A stretch of DNA of 64,000 bases from the NCBI GenBank assembly GCA_944989445.1, contig CALYLW010000011.1, forward strand, positions 3,129,501 to 3,193,500, in the 5' to 3' direction. Below, in pieces: positions 12,148-23,157 of this stretch. Below the pieces are notes generated by a model. That model worked only from the letters and a program-made list of their open reading frames with translations, was not told the origin of the DNA and did no database searches. Every line of letters begins with the position of its first letter. Within the stretch, counting starts at the first letter, position 1. Source of the stretch: Ampullaceana balthica. Taxonomy: Eukaryota > Mollusca > Gastropoda > Lymnaeidae. The translations under genes and the position numbers were made by a program.

Positions 12148-12222
12148 TAGCCGTGATTAGGATGCGAACCCAGGGAATACACCGCCCTAGGCCAGTGCTT
12201 AAGTCCCGTCTCCTAAACGGTG
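12148..12222 (-). mobile_element. tRNA-derived SINE-like head or tRNA pseudogene
   Basis: On the minus strand there is a good B box (GGTTCGCATCC, 12160-12170) and, 45 nt upstream, a degenerate A box (TAGGAGACGGG, 12205-12215), which is the spacing of a tRNA gene. Between them CACTG and CGGTG can pair as an anticodon stem, though with an eight-base loop, and four of five T-stem pairs form. This is too degraded to be a working tRNA. The usual explanation is the 5' head of an old SINE whose body would extend leftward (about 12.0-12.15 kb). I cannot define its 3' tail or target-site duplications. Confidence 0.42.
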
Positions 12223-13406
12223 GCGGATTATCTGCTCATCAACTCGTCATGTGCGGGGAGATGGCGAGGGAGATAGGATTTCTTAGCCCATAAAATCTGG
12301 TACGTGTTTGGGAAATAAGGCTGCGGTGAATTCAGTTTTTTTCCCCCCGAAAGGTCTGTGTTGTGACAAGCGCTCTCAATATCGTAAACTGATACACAAA
12401 AAAAAACAAAAAAACAACTAAAACAACAAAATTATAATAATGAAATAACTGGTTTAAAAATATTTTAAAGAATACAACAAAGAATATTCTTCCAACAATA
12501 AATAAAAAAGGTACACAAATAGCAAGTACTCCATACATTCATTCTCATAATTACCATAATATTTAGAGGCCTGAACTGTTATATGAATATTTGTTTTTCA
12601 GTTGTTTTTTTAAGTACATGAAAAGAGGAGATTCATGACTAATCTACTTACTACTTGGTATTCATATAGGAGATGTTCAAGAGAAAGTTGAAGTCAATTG
12701 TCTATTAAACTGATCTAACGATTCCTCAAATTCATTTTATAAATTTGGAACAATTGAAAAAGAGAAATAACTTAACAAAAAGAAGGAACCAGGAAGTTAC
12801 AAAGGGTAGACAGCGTATTATCCCAGTTTGAGAGCCAGTGATGTCAACCAATACATACAGAAGTCCGTGGGCGTAAGGTCCCTCCATCTGATAACGAATT
12901 AACGTGCACAATTACCAATTATAATACGTTCTATAGCATCGATTGATAAGAGCCATACCACCACCACTACCACCCCTCACTTATAGTCACTACAGGAAAA
13001 CGTTTTGTTCTTCTCCACGTTAAGGTTATGTGTCACGGTCCACTGCACCGTTGTTTTCTAGCTGTGCATCGTTCGGAAGGTTTGAAGGGAGTTTAGTGGG
13101 GGGGGGGCAGGTTATAGCTCCAGGCAGTGTTATCTGCATCATCATATAATCGTCGGGGTCGTCTGCGTGAGAAATTTTCAGATATAAAACTGATAATTTA
13201 TTTGCACAGACTGGGACTTTACGTGCATATGCGAATAATGGTTTTTTTTAGTGTTAGTCTAAATATTTAAAAAAAATAATTAAAGCATTATCATTTGAAT
13301 TTACAAAGTAGACTTCCGATATAATTTTTATAAAAGTTATATATATATATATTCATTTTAAAAAATAATATTTCGTTTTGTTGCCCAAATTTGACCAGTA
13401 TTTCTT

Positions 13407-13558
13407 TTACCGACAGTTCTGATTTCTGTTACCGACTGTTCTGATTTCTGTTACCGACAGTTCTGATTTCTGTCACCGACAGTTCTGATTTCGGTTACCG
13501 ACAGTTCTGATTTCTGTTACCGACAGTTCTAATTACAGTTACCGACAGTTTGATTTCT
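13407..13558. repeat. 22-bp minisatellite, about 7 copies
   Basis: About seven copies of a 22-bp unit with the core TTACCGACAGTTCTGATTTC. The first six differ by single substitutions (ACTGTT, GTCACC, TTCGG variants) and the last is shortened and more diverged. It is not open over any meaningful length. Confidence 0.93.
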
Positions 13559-16545
13559 TAACGATCCATATCGATTGCCTTGCCAATAACTGTAAGGAAG
13601 CAGTGCTTTGAGTTGTTTATTTTAGTCTTTTGGGTCGTACTGCCTGCCCACATCTTCGTAAAATAAATTGTAAGGTTATTCTGAGACAGCCAGTTGCTAG
13701 GTTACAACAATATATACATAACCCCACGGTCGCTATGCCCGGTCTCAACTCAGGTTGCCAAAAAGCAACAAACAATTGCTCTGTTTTCAATCAGCTTGTT
13801 GTCAGAAGCCAGTGATTCCCTTACGATGTGTGTCAACCCACACCTAATGTTTACCTGGGGGCTTTCTCGGGCTGGTCAGTGACACGAGCTGGACATCTAC
13901 CGCTGTCCGAAGTGTCCGTCTTGGGTAATCATGGGACCGCTCGCCATTGAGGATCGTTGACCGAGGGTCCCCCTGGAGGGACGATCAGGGGCGATTATCG
14001 CGAGGTGATGGCACGGGTAAACACTGCCACACCTTACCCCAGTGGCCGGCTGGGTCTGGGGCGTGTCCCGGGACACGTTGCAGCAATGTCAGGTGACATT
14101 TATGACTGGGTGACATATCCCCCCGCCAACAAATTACTGCAGCGGCTAAGTTGGGTAGGGGAGGGGGGATGGGGTCTACTCCCGAAAGTCATCACAGTTG
14201 GGAATTTCTGATTCAGGGCCATTAGGGATGCCCATAGGCCACGCGAGATGTACGCCGGGACGTTCATTGAATCCATGTCACTTATAGGACGAGCCCGTGA
14301 TTTAATATATGTCATGGGTTGACATCTGAAAGATTCATTCAGACGCTTAAAAAAAAATCTTCCCCTTTTCTTAATTCGTTTCAAACGCCGTTTAATGGCA
14401 TCATTCTCGCGTCTCCTTCCTCCTCTTGGGTCACTTTTAAAGATACATTTAATACATGGGGAAGTGTCGGAAAAAGGTGACGTATCAAAGTTTTCATTGA
14501 AAATTTAGGATTAAAAGTAAGATGCTGTCAATTACAATGTTCTTTTTAAAGGAAGGAAAAAATTTGCTAACCGATATACGATATGCTCTGGCCTGAAGTG
14601 TATTTTTCAATACGACAGAGACCGGTGGTTTATAAATTATGAATACATATGTTTGACTTAAATATACGTAAATGAATAAAGACATCCCATACTAGCGTTA
14701 CAAATCTCCATCGTTCTGGAGATCTTCGTCGTTTTGCCAGAACTTCCCTCGCGTGTTGTGTGCACTGCTTATTCCTGCTGCATCTCATGAGATTACAACA
14801 CAAGAAACTATCAGCAATTGTAGAATGTCACGCAGATTTTAGACTGCATTTTCTCTTCAATGACCTGTCAGCCCTCCTGCAAGACGACCGCAGCCACCCG
14901 CACAACTCGACATTTGGCTCTCCACCAGACTACATCATATCTGTACTCGTGGTTGTGGGAGCTGGTGTGGGGGAAGGGGGGCTGGTACTTGTATTTGGTG
15001 GCATCAAGAGGTCCAGGTGTTTTCTAGGTGGCCCTCTCTTGACGGCAAACGGTTCTGTTCAATAGAAAGTGGTGGTATTCGTGGGAGGGGGAGCGAGTAT
15101 GGACACTGTCAGCGAAGGATATACAGATAGTTCAAAGGTCATAAATGTAGCTGTATATATCTATAATGTACTTCTTAAAGCACCACTTCCTATAAAACAA
15201 TAATTTTTTTTAACGTTTTCGTTTAATTAGGGAGCTAACACTTTTTATATATTTCTTTTATTATTATTTTTTAAAATTTTCGATTAGGTTTAGCGTGATG
15301 GTGGGATACAATAATACTATTTAATTATATAGGTTTGTTTTATATTATTTGAATTAATTAATTTGGTTAAAAGTGCTTTAAAGTTGTTGTTTTTTAAAAG
15401 TTTCTGTAAATTGATTGACAATGCAATCGGATCACAGGATTAGGTATCATGGTGTTGTTACTGCATCTCTTGGCCCTTATACCCACATACTTTTTTCACC
15501 GTAGCACATGACCCGAACGTTAACTTATATGAGGATACACAAACACAGTGTTACATACACAATAACAATGACAATGGGCAATATCGGTGACTTTTTTTTT
15601 GCCAAGTTGTAAATAATAAAGTTCTGTTGAGGATGTGTGTGTGACAGTAGGGGCAGACACTGCACAAACATTTTACAAACAAAACATCGCATGATTTGCC
15701 CTGGGGGCTCCCACGAGATGAGCACAAACAGACAAACACAACAACCTAATGATGTGTTATGGTCTGGTTTTGACAGCCGGTCTAAGTGGACACAATCTTT
15801 CTCCTGCTGGCTTTGTTTCCCTGTTTTTGTTCACTCTGCTATGTGTTCGCGGCGAATTATTGTTTCCCCTTGTTCTCTAACTTTTCTACCGCGCCGGAAC
15901 AGCGCTGCCCTCCAGCCTTTCCTGATGCGGTTCCAGAACTTTCGGAAGGCCCCACGGGCCCCACGAAGCCGGCTCAAGCGTAGGATACTTGAGCCGAGGA
16001 TGGTCGAGTGCTCTCTGGAATATCCTGGGCATACGATCATCTTAAGGAGTGAAAAGGGGGAGGAGAGATTTTGAAAAGAATCATACGTTAATGAACGGCT
16101 TGAGATTATCTTGGGGTGGAGACGTGGGGTGTTGGAGGGGGGATGGAACAATAACATATACAAGGCAATACTAACCCAACGAGGGGGCATCCAAAGGGTA
16201 CGCCGGTTGTTTTCGTGTTATTGTTAGGCTCATTAAAGCCGAGTAACGGCAAGCGACGAAGATTGGCTAATGTTTATGTCATTGTTAGTTCACAAGTGGC
16301 ATCATTAAAGTTAAACTTAAAGAAAAAGTACTTTGATTAATATAGTTTTGGAATTAATTTTTGTGATTTTTTGAGCTAGCAGGGAAATTTGTAGTTAGAA
16401 AAGTTAGTAACCGTCCGTTTTATATGAAATACCCCTATGATGTGATTCTTATTATGATTTACGATATTCATTTTATAATTACTGTTTGACTTTTGACCAT
16501 TGATTTATTGTTTAAATAACGTGTTGTCTCGTTTTATCTTTCCAG

Positions 16546-16590
16546 GTCTTTTCACCAACAGGAGATCATCTTTTTGGAAATGAAAAAATG
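16546..16590 (+). CDS. putative 45-nt coding exon
   Basis: A strong acceptor (pyrimidine-rich, TCTTTCCAG, ending 16545) and a strong donor (ATG then GTGAGT, 16591) bound a 15-codon exon. In phase 0 it reads VFSPTGDHLFGNEKM and joins without frame shift to the exon at 39502, which is also phase 0, and to the ATG exon upstream. A second frame (SFHQQEIIFLEMKK) is also open, so the frame rests on the neighbours' phases. I do not recognise the family. A 45-nt exon between introns of about 5 and 23 kb fits a large, possibly alternatively spliced animal gene. A second AG at 16560-16561 could act as an alternative acceptor. Confidence 0.5.
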
Positions 16591-16906
16591 GTGAGTACAC
16601 TTGTTTTTCCCCTTACAAACCAGGGGCTCTCAAAGTATTGGATTACACAGTTCTATTGAAGAATTGCCCAACAGTTGGTCTTTAAAAAGGCGATAAAAGC
16701 CAATATCATAGAAAGAAGTATACCGACTTCTCTTCAGAAAGTTATGTTGGAACAGTTGACCATTCTACAGTGTATTAGGCATTGGCATTGAACGTGAGGT
16801 CGAAGTAGAAACTTTGGGTTGGGGCAAAAAGGCTGGACGATGTGAAGGAAGTGTACCGTGCATAGTGTTTGTTTTTCTTTCAAGAAACAGTTCGCTGCTA
16901 GAGTAT

Positions 16907-17301
16907 CTAGACAAGCGTTATACCGATGGAGAGAATGTTATTGAAACACATGAACACGGGAAGGGGGGTACTGCAGCTTAGTGCCCTAGACAAGCGTTAT
17001 ACCGATGGAGAGAATGTTATTGAAACACATGAACACGGGAAGGGGGGTACTGCAGCTTAGTGCCCTAGACAAGCGTTATACCGATGGAGAGAATGTTATT
17101 GAAACACATGAACACGGGAAGGGGGGTACTGCAGCTTAGTGCCAGAGACAAGCGTTATACCGATGGAGAGAATGTTATTGAAACACATGAACACGGGAAG
17201 GGGGGTACTGCAGCTTAGTGCCCTAGACAAGCGTTATACCGATGGAGAGAATGTTGTTGAAACACATGAACACGGGAAGGGGGGTACTGCAGCTTAGTGC
17301 C
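16907..17301. repeat. 79-bp tandem repeat, 5 copies
   Basis: Five almost identical copies start at 16907, 16986, 17065, 17144 and 17223. Each contains ACAAGCGTTATACCGATGGA and a GGGAAGGGGGGTACTGCAG segment. Copies differ only at the junction (CCTAG versus CAGAG) and by one base in copy five (GTTGTTG). Unit length and homogeneity indicate recent tandem duplication inside the putative intron. Confidence 0.96.
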
Positions 17302-19739
17302 AGAGACCCCGTGTTATTGTTCCCATGGTCAGGTCAACACGAGAGCCAGTGGTCAGCTAAAAGATTTGACGAAATGATGCTTTGATAACCGGCGTGTCAT
17401 GGCCTCCCTGGGGCTTACACTCCCCCACACGGGGAGAGTAAGGGGGCGCTGGATACATGGATACATCATGAGAGCCGGATTACTCGTGGTGCTGTGAAGA
17501 AGAGGGAGAATTTAAGAGTGAGTGAAAAGAGATTGAGAGACCGAAAGAACCATTGGCATAGGTTGTTGTGAGTGTCGGGGAAAGGAAGATGAAGATTTAA
17601 GGACGGGATTATGATTCCGCCTTAAATTTGAATTGCGGCAAGAGTGATGGCATGTTTGACTGAAATAGCTGGAAACACATTGAAAAATGGAAGTGAAGCT
17701 ACTTTGTACGATCGAATATCTATAGCTAAAGTGATAGTGGATTCCAAAGAAAGAAATAGTTGATCAATTAAGCTCGAACTCTTTCTTTTATGCTCCATTT
17801 CTCTCTATAATCTGTAATGCGTTTAGCCCTCCTCTGAAATTCAGCTTCTAAACACCATTCAAGGTCTATTAACGGTCCGCATCGTGAGATGTCATCAAGC
17901 TAAATAAGACTAAATATCTTTGTGAAAAACGACACACATTTTCAATTGTTATGCAATCATGAACCTTTTTTTAAAAAATGGATTCTCCAGTAATTTTCAG
18001 GATTACTTTACACCAACCCAAGTCATTCTCCAACTATATGTACTCTATTCAAATCGATTTCCTTCAAACCTTTATCAACGGTGATCGAAATAGGCACAAG
18101 CCCCGCCCCACCCCACCCTTCACAATAACTCCTCAGGCTATACCCAACCCGCATAATATTTTAAAGATAATTTTTCCATTCGGGCAGTTTCTGAGGCCAT
18201 TTAGCCATAGGGGCTCAATTTGTTCTCCCCTGCTTTCACCACTGGTTTCTTTCTTTCTTTTATTTTTGTTTCCCATTGGTCACGGGTTGGTCAGTTGTCC
18301 CGGAAACAGCACGCGGCGAAAGCAATTTCATGCGCCGTGAGCTCATATTGCACGCTTCCCTCCTTGCTGGGACTTGGTACACACGATAGCGCTCCGCAGT
18401 TATCGCGAGAACATCAACAGTTTTATATTTTGATTTCCTATGAAAGTATAAACAACAATGTCCTGTCTACCCCGCCACCCTTTTTAAATAGGGACCTACA
18501 AATGATAAGTTAAATGAGAAATTTATATCGAAACATAACAGATCACCATTATGAAAAATAGACTGGAAGCCTCTGTACTTTGAAACTATCCTTCGATTCT
18601 TTTACTTTTCTTGACTTGGTGTTCTTTTAGTGAATAGCTGTGTAGCTAATTAAAAATGTCCGTTATTTTGCTAGTACTACCTTTCCAACGCCTGATAACA
18701 CAATCCCCCTGTCTGCTGCTAGTACCCTCTTTCCTACGGCTTCTGACGCCTATGACGCGCGAATGTTTTGACTCCGCCGAACTGCCTACAAATGCTGCCC
18801 AGCCGCGCCATCAGCACGCGCAATTAAATGGCGGAATCGATTTCCACGAGCTTTTCTTTCGAGATTTAAACGAGAGTTTGTCCTTGAATGCCTGAGATTG
18901 ATTATTCAGAGTCTAGCTGGCAAGTTTGGAGATTATATTTTCAGAGGTTTTATTTCATCTTTCATATCTGTAGTCAACTCGCTCTTCGTGTATTAAATTC
19001 CTATCTTTAATTTTTATCTCAGACTTGATTTTATACTGTTTTTGTTTTTGAATAAATAAAAAAAAGTTTTATTTGCTTATTTATTTTGTTACCAAACATC
19101 ATGATCATAAACTCAATGTCAGTGTACAATATCAAGCTTCTTAATAGATGTCATTCACGCAAAGGTCTTATCATATGTGTACTCATTCTGGTCTAGTTAC
19201 ATAATATAATTGTATCCATACTGACATGGGTTTTTATGATATCCAAAGTGGCATATTTTCATAATTGTCTCCATGCACGCGAGGCATAAGTCTAGACCAG
19301 AATTGTGTCAACAAAGAAATCTGATGGAATCCGTTAAAGACAGAAGAAGAACGGCTACATATTTCATTGTGCCGTTATCTCACTTCACATGCAACAACTA
19401 GCTGGATATGCAACCATCAAGTTCAGATCTGCCCTAACCCACAAACATAATCTCCCGTGCAACCTCGCCCCTCCCCCGACACACACACATTCTTATTGTA
19501 TTTTCAGTTGTACGCCTGCGTGAGAGGCCGTAACCCTTCAATGTCAACAAACCACCCCGAATGACTAAAATAACACCATAGCGCTGCTCTAAATAATGAT
19601 GGTGTTGATTGGTGCAACCTGCAACAACACCAAATCGTCCCGTAGTCGGCCATGTTCGCTTTTACCGCGCCTGGCAGTCAAAACACAGGCTCTTAGTAAT
19701 GGCTGACTGTATCTTACTCTTAGGGGACCCGTGGATTCA
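17302..19739. other. non-coding intronic stretch
   Basis: No exon-like unit was recognised. It has AT-rich sequence and purine-rich patches (about 17.5-17.6 kb). Short open frames at 17978-18340 and 18656-18895 have no domain resemblance and no paired splice sites. Confidence 0.5.
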
Positions 19740-20090
19740 TTATCTCAACACGTCGGGGGATGGTGGGAGTCTGGGCATAGAGAGAATGGTGGGCATATGG
19801 GGGGCGGTGGGGGAGTCTGGGCATAGAGGCGATGGTGGGCATATGGGGGCGGTGGTGTTAGTGTGGGCATGGGAAATGGTTGTTGGGTGTGGGCATAGGG
19901 GCGGTGTGAGTCTGCGCATAGAGGCGATGGGGGCGGTAGTTGGGATTTGGTCAGGGGGCGGTGGTGAGAGTGTGGGCATAGGGGTGATGGTGGGAAAATG
20001 GGGGGGGGTGGAGTGTGGGCATGGGACGGGGTGGTAGGGCGAGGGCAGGGATCTGTGTTTGGGGTGTGGTCATAGGGGGGCGATGGTAGA
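19740..20090. repeat. degenerate G-rich tandem repeat with G-quadruplex potential
   Basis: The + strand carries repeated variants of GGGCATAGAGGCGATGGTG, with many runs of three or more G at short spacing (densest at 19940-20040). Copies are diverged, with units of roughly 25-45 bp. The run density meets the usual G3+ with short-loop pattern for quadruplexes on the + strand, which would also be the RNA strand if the gene model is right. Confidence 0.75.
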
Positions 20091-20244
20091 TGTATTGAGA
20101 AGTTGCCGAGGAAGGATATGGCCTATTTGTATTGATGGGCTGGGGTCATCCGTTAATTGTGATGGTGGTTGACTCAGGGCGCATTTAAGTGGTAGGGGGT
20201 GGTCAGATTTGTTTGGGTATATCGGGGGACATAGTTTCATTTGG

Positions 20245-20518
20245 CATTTGTATTATGGTGTCAAGTTTCATCACCATTTGTATTATGGTGTCAAGTTTCA
20301 TCACCATTTGTATTATGGTGTCAAGTTCCATCACCATTTGTATTATGGTGTCAAGTTTCATCACCATTTGTATTATGGTGTCAAGTTTCATCACCATTTG
20401 TATTATGGTGTCAAGTTTCATCACCATTTGTATTATGGTGTCAAGTTTCATCACCATTTGTATTATGGTGTCAAGTTTCATCACCATTTGTATTATGGTG
20501 TCAAGTTTCATCACCATT
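20245..20518. repeat. 30-bp minisatellite, 9 copies
   Basis: Nine copies of a 30-bp unit with the core TTGTATTATGGTGTCAAG, virtually identical apart from one T-to-C change in the third copy. All three forward frames and at least one reverse frame stay open through the array, so the predicted 100-120 residue proteins there are artefacts of the repeat. Confidence 0.96.
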
Positions 20519-22120
20519 TCAAGTATGTGGTTACTTAAGTCGTTTTATTAAAAAGTCCTTTTTGACGATAGCTTAGCTATACTTGCACGGGGAATAAATG
20601 AACCACAATACAAAGATTTGACAGTATAATATAAATTTCGTAGAGTATCCAGTAAAGAAATTGTATGATATTAAGTTGTAAAAAAAATCTTTTTAAACAT
20701 TTTGCTAAAAATAGTTTTTCAAAAAATTAATTGTATCTCAAGAATCTTTCATAATTTGTCATGTACTCTCAAAAACCTTTTTTTTTAAAGTTCAGGCGCT
20801 GTTTGCATCGGCATCAGTTTTAAGTTAGGCCAATAAATCGCCTTCTAATCAAAATACCTCATGCTTTAGGGAGACCCCCGCGAGTCTTGGTCTACGCCCC
20901 TGGATGGTTAATGATGACTGTGGTGGAGATGAGCTGTTGTTGTCTCTAAGGTGGGCTGTCACAACACAACAGAGCCGTTACCTCCGCGATCGTGTGCTGG
21001 TTCCCAAGTATTTTCCTAGCCGACCCACCGACCATTTCCCGCCTGATACCTTTTAAATGAGCGCTCCGCCGCACACCGCTCCAGTTCTTTTCTCCGGTTA
21101 ATGTTTTCTGTTTGTTTTTATTTTCCCGCCTGTCTTTGACAGATTTTGGCACGCGAATGTCTGTTCTTGGTGGCCCTAGAACTTCCCCTCCCCCAACAAC
21201 CCACTCTTTTCGATGCTCTCCCGGATCTGTTGTTTTCCCTAGATGTTCCACCTCTAGAGTTTTTTGTATGTTTTGTTAGCTCTACTATCATAAGTAAAGA
21301 CTTTCGTGGGTGCTTTATTCTCTATCAGGGGATTTTAAAGAGGGTTGTATCTTATTTTTCGGCCTCTGTGTTAGTATGGTGGTGATGGTAGGAAGATTGT
21401 TTGTAATACCCGTTAGTATCTTATTTCGGGTGGTATTTTTATGACTGCAGTTGGGAGGAGAGAGTGATAATATTTTAATGGCCTGTTACATTTTTTTAAG
21501 GGATTTCGGAAACTGACACCCCCAACCCCTCAAACTCAAGACTTAGAAGAAAGTTATCGGCACCTTTGCCTAGTCACCATGCACATTTTGGGGATTCCCG
21601 AATAATCCCAAAGAAATTTACGAAGTTTTATAATACAATGTATTAGTATGTTTTATATTTTTTAAACAGCAATTTTTACAAAAGATTAAATAGATTAGAT
21701 TAGATTAATAGATTCTAAAATATATTGTTTCCAGTCATATTTTGGTATCAGTTTCTAGCAAGGTCACGCATCAATGTTGTTTTTGCAGGGGGGTTGTATA
21801 TAGCAGTCACCAAAAACCACATCAATATTTACACGACAAGCATCTTCAACACACACGATCGTCAACTCAGTTTTAACGTCAATGATTGTGCGTACCACCA
21901 AACGTAACACAGTACATCAGGCAGTAATCCGACATGACCGCACACATCTGGTACACACCATTGATGGACGAAACAAAATGTGCGGGTGGGGGAGGGAAAG
22001 GGGGAAACTGTTGAAAACCAAAACATTGTTGTTAGAGAGCCAACAGGTCAACAGCCAGTGCAATCCCTGGTAGACACAATACTAGTGACGTCAGGACTTC
22101 ATGGGCATGGCCCAGGAGAG
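20519..22120. other. non-coding intronic stretch
   Basis: AT-rich filler with a GC-richer patch at about 20.95-21.26 kb. There a good acceptor-like site (CTGTCTTTGACAG, ending 21143) is followed by 80 open codons, and a weak GTATGT donor lies at 21265. No family resemblance is seen, so I do not call an exon. A small GATTA-type repeat occurs near 21.68-21.71 kb. Confidence 0.45.
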
Positions 22121-22440
22121 GCTTTGTCTCACTAGCTGATCAGTTCAGAAGCTTTGTCTCACTAGCTGATCAGTTCAGAAGCTTTGTCTCACTAGCTGAT
22201 CAGTTCAGAAGCTTTGTCTCACTAGCTGATCAGTTCAGAAGCTTTGTCTCACTAGCTGATCAGTTCAGAAGCTTTGTCTCACTAGCTGATCAGTTCAGAA
22301 GCTTTGTCTCACTAGGTGATCAGTTCAGAAGCTTTGTCTCACTAGGTGATCAGTTCAGAAGCTTTGTCTCACTAGCTGATCAGTTCAGAAGCTTTGTCTC
22401 ACTAGCTGATCAGTTCAGAAGCTTTGTCTCACTAGGTGAT
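22121..22440. repeat. 30-bp minisatellite, about 11 copies (left half of a compound array)
   Basis: About 10.7 copies of a 30-bp unit containing GCTTTGTCTCACTAG and TGATCAGTTCAGAA. The only common variant is GCTGAT versus GGTGAT. One + frame is stop-free and reads SFVSLADQFR per unit. It ends at a TAA at 22444, at the start of the short transition into the next array, whose unit is related. Confidence 0.95.
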
Positions 22441-22488
22441 AAGTAAGTCACTACGTGATCTCTAGAAAAGCTTGGACTCTGAGATGAT

Positions 22489-23157
22489 GTCTTGAGAAGA
22501 GTTGACTTACTTAGAGATGATGTCTTGAGAAGCGTTGACTCACTTAGAGATGATGTCTGGAGAAGCGTTGACTCACTTAGAGATGATGTCTGGAGAAGCG
22601 TTGACTCACTTAGAGATGATGTCTGGAGAAGCGTTGACTCACTTAGAGATGATGTCTGGAGAAGCGTTGACTCACTTAGAGATGATGTCTGGAGAAGCGT
22701 TGACTCACTTAGAGATGATGTCTGGAGAAGCGTTGGTTCACTTAGAGATGATGTCTTGAGAAGCTTTTGACTCACTTAGAGATGATGTCTGGAGAAGCGT
22801 TGACTCACTTAGAGATGATGTCTGGAGAAGCGTTGACTCACTTAGAGATGATGTCTGGAGAAGCGTTGACTCACTTAGAGATGATGTCTGGAGAAGCTTT
22901 TGACTCACTTAGAGATGATGTCTTGAGAAGCGTTGACTCACTTAGAGATGATGTCTGGAGAAGCTTTTGACTCACTTAGAGATGATGTCTTGAGAAGCGT
23001 TGACTCACTTAGAGATGAAATCTGGAGAAGCGTTGACTCGCTTAGAGATGATGTCTGGAGAAGCGTTGACTCACTTAGAGATAAAGTCTGGAGAAGCTTT
23101 GACGCTCTCGGAGATGTCTTGAGAAGCATTGACTCACTCGGAGATGATGTCTTGAAA
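22489..23157. repeat. 33/34-bp minisatellite, about 20 copies (right half of a compound array)
   Basis: About twenty units with the core GACTCACTTAGAGATGATGT, mostly 33 bp. Some copies have an extra T (AGCTTTTGAC) and are 34 bp, which shifts the forward frame. In the open + frame each 33-bp unit reads SVDSLRDDVWR. The right end decays gradually from about 23.09 kb. An open frame runs out of the array to 23241 and ends in unrelated residues. Frame-shifting units and stops in the transition zone argue that this is not coding today. Confidence 0.95.

Larger units (their letters stand above)
11221..16545 (+). other. putative intron 1 (or intergenic DNA)
   Basis: Lies between two phase-compatible candidate exons, starts GT and ends AG. 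It contains a tRNA-derived SINE-like head (minus strand, about 12.15-12.22 kb), a 22-bp minisatellite (13.4 kb) and AT-rich filler. The minus frame 15831-16190 and plus frame 15637-16074 overlap in a GC-richer patch at about 15.88-16.0 kb and match nothing I know. Confidence 0.4.
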
